Shown: positions 60,940 through 64,000 of the stretch, piece by piece
How positions within the stretch are numbered: position 1 is the stretch's first letter
Layout: each line of letters starts with the position of its first letter
Assembly (NCBI GenBank): GCA_020633465.1
Contig: JACKDN010000017.1
Location: forward strand, 62,001 to 126,000
Direction of reading: 5' to 3'
Source of the DNA: Myxococcales bacterium
GTDB taxonomy: Bacteria > Myxococcota_A > Bradymonadia > UBA7976 > UBA1532
DNA: 64,000 bases
Program-made: the position numbers and the translations under genes
Notes under the pieces: model-generated
What the model was told of the DNA's origin: nothing
Databases searched by the model: none
What the model saw: only the letters and a program-made list of their open reading frames with translations

Positions 60940-63735
60940 TCAGAACAGGCCCTTGACCTTCTTCCACAGCGACTTGGCCCCGCTGACCACCTCGCCGGCG
61001 GCGTTCGTCACGAACCGGCTGCTGCTCTGGGCCACGTCGACGAAGGCGTCCTCGACCGCCTGGTAGCTGCCGTCGATCTGGCCACCGATGCCGTCGAACA
61101 GGCGCTCGAGGTCGCGGGTGGCCTGGTCGACGTTCGAGACGACCGCCGAGTACGAGTTGCTGGCCGTGCCCACCGTCACCCGCATCGAGTCGTCGACGAA
61201 GCGCTCCAGCGTCACCCGCACGTCGTTGGCGCCGTTCTCGACGGTGACCAGCGTGGCGCCCCCGTGGTTCATCGCCCAGTTCGAGCTCAGGTTCCACGCC
61301 TGCACCGACAGATCCTCGACCGTGTGGGCGCCCAGCAGCAGCCACTCCCGCGAGAAGTCGTAGGCCAGGGTCGCGTCGTCCTCGTGGACGTAGAAGGCGA
61401 CGCCGACCGGCACGACCGGGATGGACAGCGAGTAGCCGTACTGGCCGTCGCGGCCCCAGGCGTAGTCGGCCCAGAAGCTGGCGCCGACGTCGGCGCTGAT
61501 GCCCGCGTAGCTGCCGCTGGTGTCGCCCACCGTGTAGGCCGCGCCGACCAGGTTGACGCCGCCGCCCATCGTGAAGCCGTCACCGTCGACGTTCATCACC
61601 GCGTAGGCCGTGGGGCCCGTGTAGGTCAGGGTCGCGACGCCGCCGACCGTGACCTCGGCGTGGCCGTACGAGGCGTACAGGTCGTAGGCCGGGCCGTACT
61701 GGTCGAACTCGACCATGTAGCGCACCTCGCCGGCGGTGATGCTGGCCTCGAGCGGGCCGGTCGAGTCGCTGGCCGAGAAGGCGGTGTCGCCTTCCTGGGT
61801 GTGCCCCTTGAAGGGGATGAAGCCCCAGGTGCGCGGCGTGTCGTCGTCGGTGGCGTCCAGCACCTCGTTCACCTCGGCCGTCTCGATGGTGTCGCCGTAG
61901 ACGGCGGGCATCTGGGTCACCAGCAGCGCGCGCTGGGTCGGGCTCAGCAGGCTCCAGAAGTTCTCGGGCAGCGGCATGCCGTGCAGGCGCAGCAGGTCGG
62001 CGATGCCCAGCGGGTCGGGCACGATGGTGCCGGTGCCGTCGGGCGCCGTGATGATGAGCAGCATCTCGTTGTGGCCGTCGCCGTCGAGGTCCGCGGCGGC
62101 GATCTTCACGATGGGCATCGCCGGCGCGGCGGCCTTCGGGGCGTCGACCAGGCAGCCGGCGTCGGCGAAGAAGTAGGTGTCGGTCTGCCCGTTGCGCAGC
62201 ACGCCCGGCAGGCAGTCGTCGGTGATGACCAGGGCCTGGGCGTTGGTCGCGAAGTCGTTCACGGTGCTCCACCCGCGCCGCAGGCGGCTGCCGTCCTGGT
62301 CGACCACGTAGGCGCGGCCGTTGTCGTCGAGCACGAAGCCGGCGACATCGCCGTAGTTGGTCGACCAGGCCTCCCACACCGTCTGGTCGGCCTCGCTGGT
62401 GCGGAACAGCTTCAGGTCACCGTCCTTCACCGTCAGGAAGGCGCCGGCGTTGGCCACGATGATGTCACCCTCGGCCCAGGTGCGCTGGGCGGCGGGCGCG
62501 TCGACCGTCACCGACTGCGCGGCCTGCATCCAGGTGACCCGCACCGAGCCGCCCGAGACGTTGTTGAAGAGGGTCTCGGTCGTGCCGATGTCGAGCGTGT
62601 GCTCGGCGCCGAAGTCACCGTCGGCGCAGCCCGGCTCGCGGTAGGTGGCCACCTGGGTGCGCGCCCCCTCGATCCCCGCGACCCGCATCCGCCAGGCGTC
62701 CTCGGGCACGTCGATGCAGCCGCCGCGCGGCAGGGTGCGGAGGGCCCGCCCGCCGATGAGGCCGTCGGCGCCCTCGAAGGCCAGGCGACCGGCGACGCCC
62801 GACCAGGGCCGGCCCAGCGCCAGGTAGCCGAGCGTGTAGCTGGTGTTCGGGCCGTTGCTCAGGATGTCCGCGTCCTCGAACACCTCGTCGTTCTCGTGCT
62901 GCACGCGGGTCTGGAAGCCGCGGAACACGTCGCCGCTGCCCAGCTTGCGCACCCGGACGTTCATGAAGCCGGTGCGGTTGACCTTCTGCAGCGTGGTGAT
63001 CACCAGGGGCTGGCCGTAGGTGGGCGACTGCAGCGTCACCGTCGGGTCGACGCCGTACCCGCGCAGCCGGTTCGCGCTGCGGTTGACCTTGCCGACCTCG
63101 AGCACCTGGCCGTCGGCCAGCGTGTGCACGCCGGCCTCGACCACCAGGAAGTCGTACTGCTCGGCGGTGTGGCCGCCGTCGAGCGCCGCCGGCTCGTCGA
63201 TCACCAGCTCGGCGCCGTTGGACGTCACGTTGTCCACGCGCACCGCCAGCGGGTGGCCGCCGCGGTAGGTGGAGACGGTGGCGAACACCACCGGGTTGGT
63301 GTAGCTGCGCGAGAAGCTCACCGGGATGCGGGTGTCGAAGCCCGGCGCGCTCTGCAGCACCGACCCGATCTCACCGGGCACGCCGAGCGCCGCCAGGTCG
63401 TCGCCGGACAGGCCCATCACCTCGACCGTCTCGGCCTCGGTGCGGTTGTAGCCGCTCTGCTGCACCTTCACCGAGCCGGCGCTCAGGCGCACCGACAGCA
63501 AGCGGGGGTCGTTCTCGCTCACCACCTGGGTCAGCAGGGCGTCGCCGTTGGCCCCGCTGTACACCCAGTCCTTGCTCGCGAGGGCGCGGAAGCCAGCGAT
63601 GCCGGCGCCGGCGGGGTCGTCGCCGACCGCCTTGCCGGCCAGGTCGCGGTCGCCGCCGCGGCCCAGCACGAGGGCGGCGCCGAGCGCGGCCACCAGGGCG
63701 GCCATCAGGGTCAGGTTCTTGCTCTTGCTGGTCAT
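60940..63735 (-). CDS. Large secreted protein with lectin-like beta modules, function unknown
   Basis: A 931-residue protein that I do not recognise. A signal or anchor lies at residues ~5-23 (NLTLMAALVAALGAALVLG). Residues ~75-220 contain YTNPVVFATVSTYRGGHPLAVRVDNVTSNGAELVIDEP ending in AEQYDFLVVEAGVHTL, a pattern seen in H-type-lectin-like extracellular modules, and a second, similar module follows (~235-330). A Cys-containing region and an FG-GAP/calcium-like motif (DLDGDGHNEMLLI) lie in the middle; the C-terminal third is rich in short strands. The last residues are basic (SLWKKVKGLF). GGAGG precedes the ATG at 63735 by five bases. Cell-surface or matrix function is inferred only. Confidence 0.7.
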   Translation of the reverse strand: MTSKSKNLTLMAALVAALGAALVLGRGGDRDLAGKAVGDDPAGAGIAGFRALASKDWVYSGANGDALLTQVVSENDPRLLSVRLSAGSVKVQQSGYNRTEAETVEVMGLSGDDLAALGVPGEIGSVLQSAPGFDTRIPVSFSRSYTNPVVFATVSTYRGGHPLAVRVDNVTSNGAELVIDEPAALDGGHTAEQYDFLVVEAGVHTLADGQVLEVGKVNRSANRLRGYGVDPTVTLQSPTYGQPLVITTLQKVNRTGFMNVRVRKLGSGDVFRGFQTRVQHENDEVFEDADILSNGPNTSYTLGYLALGRPWSGVAGRLAFEGADGLIGGRALRTLPRGGCIDVPEDAWRMRVAGIEGARTQVATYREPGCADGDFGAEHTLDIGTTETLFNNVSGGSVRVTWMQAAQSVTVDAPAAQRTWAEGDIIVANAGAFLTVKDGDLKLFRTSEADQTVWEAWSTNYGDVAGFVLDDNGRAYVVDQDGSRLRRGWSTVNDFATNAQALVITDDCLPGVLRNGQTDTYFFADAGCLVDAPKAAAPAMPIVKIAAADLDGDGHNEMLLIITAPDGTGTIVPDPLGIADLLRLHGMPLPENFWSLLSPTQRALLVTQMPAVYGDTIETAEVNEVLDATDDDTPRTWGFIPFKGHTQEGDTAFSASDSTGPLEASITAGEVRYMVEFDQYGPAYDLYASYGHAEVTVGGVATLTYTGPTAYAVMNVDGDGFTMGGGVNLVGAAYTVGDTSGSYAGISADVGASFWADYAWGRDGQYGYSLSIPVVPVGVAFYVHEDDATLAYDFSREWLLLGAHTVEDLSVQAWNLSSNWAMNHGGATLVTVENGANDVRVTLERFVDDSMRVTVGTASNSYSAVVSNVDQATRDLERLFDGIGGQIDGSYQAVEDAFVDVAQSSSRFVTNAAGEVVSGAKSLWKKVKGLF

Positions 63736-63751
63736 GGGTGCCTCCAGGCGT

Positions 63752-63771
63752 CGTTTCGATGGGGTGAAACG
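63752..63771. repeat. Inverted repeat in the leader of the large secreted protein gene
   Basis: CGTTTC (63752-63757) and GAAACG (63766-63771) flank eight bases, 17 bases before the ATG at 63735. It could be an operator or a leader hairpin. Confidence 0.4.
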
Positions 63772-63864
63772 TGGGGCGCAGAGGACCTGCAAAGAAAATG
63801 GAAAGACGAGTCGAATCAGAGGGTTGAGGCGGTAACGCTCGGTGCGCCGTCCGTGGCGGGACGA

Positions 63865-64000
63865 TCAGAGGCGACGGCGGCGGACCACCAGGGGCAGCAG
63901 AAGCAGCAGCCAGAGGGCCGCGCCGTTTGATGGGGCGCGGGCGGATCGACAGTCGCAGCCGGCGTCGTCCGCCGGCACGTCGAGGGTGGGGGCGGCGTCC
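63865..64000 (-). CDS. C-terminal tail of a MYXO-CTERM-type surface protein, cut by the window edge
   Basis: The last 45 codons are visible. They end with a sorting tail of the MYXO-CTERM kind: a short Cys motif (AGCDC), about 11 residues of linker, a hydrophobic helix (ALWLLLLLPLVV) and RRRRL at the end. The upstream part (DAAPTLDVPADD) is an Asp/Ala/Pro linker. Such tails are processed by myxosortase and the protein is moved to the outer surface. The body of the protein lies to the right of the window. Confidence 0.82.
   Translation of the reverse strand, partial: DAAPTLDVPADDAGCDCRSARAPSNGAALWLLLLLPLVVRRRRL

Overview
The window is about 72-75% GC and gene-dense on both strands. It looks like a chromosomal segment of a myxobacterium or close relative (Myxococcota, possibly Polyangia). 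The reasons are lipoproteins with Asp/Ala/Pro-rich linkers, a MYXO-CTERM-type sorting tail at the right edge, an MglA-type small GTPase, several orphan sensor kinases, a Cys-rich DDDCDG-motif lipoprotein and a sigma factor resembling a family known from Myxococcales. The lineage is inferred from gene content; no rRNA or tRNA gene was seen.

Layout. 1-8545: an M48 peptidase lipoprotein (cut by the edge), an aldo/keto reductase, a HemW-like radical SAM protein without a visible start codon, then hrcA-grpE-dnaK-dnaJ and a convergent MoxR ATPase. 8647-10287: one ISKra4-like insertion element, then about 420 bp without a gene. 10712-13534: topA with repeat-type C-terminal domains and a histone-H1-like tail. 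13581-26025: a long minus-strand run whose genes mostly overlap by a few bases: hsp20, lon, an MglA-like GTPase, a sensor kinase, thiL, two CorC/HlyC-type CBS membrane proteins, two more sensor kinases (the last frameshifted), then msrA.

26847-33788 (minus strand) is the most interesting part. A membrane-anchored protein carries six GPCL repeats and one GPSL repeat. It is followed, with 1-bp spacing or 4-bp overlaps, by a SPASM-type radical SAM enzyme, a B12-type radical SAM enzyme fused to a degenerate isoaspartate-methyltransferase-like domain, and an HExxH membrane protein. A type II NADH dehydrogenase and a Cys-rich lipoprotein come next. I read the first four genes as a candidate peptide- or protein-modification system that I do not recognise.

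33861-38848 (minus) is an imelysin / di-heme / imelysin / HTTM operon, the set known from bacterial iron-uptake loci, and its promoter contains a 19-bp Fur-box-like palindrome. 38991-48512 holds a PolX/PHP protein with degraded polymerase residues, a secreted six-hairpin glycosidase, a SEC-C protein, a UspA protein, a Cys-rich lipoprotein, a PilZ-like protein and a metallophosphoesterase. 48525-56030 holds a periplasmic-binding-protein-like lipoprotein, a sigma factor with a probable anti-sigma partner, murB, a class II aldolase-like protein and thrS without a TGS domain. 56045-64000 holds a phosphatase-like protein, the TgpA-type transglutaminase and DUF58 pair, a zinc-independent rpsN with a good promoter, a large secreted protein and the tail of a MYXO-CTERM protein.

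Two window-wide patterns stand out. Several genes have a TTG-type -35 about 35-37 bases before the start codon and no Shine-Dalgarno site, so their mRNAs may be leaderless. Three genes (a kinase at 15404, the HExxH protein near 29470 and the lipoprotein linker near 27200) show frame breaks in GC-rich runs, and hemW lacks a start; assembly indels or real decay would both explain this.
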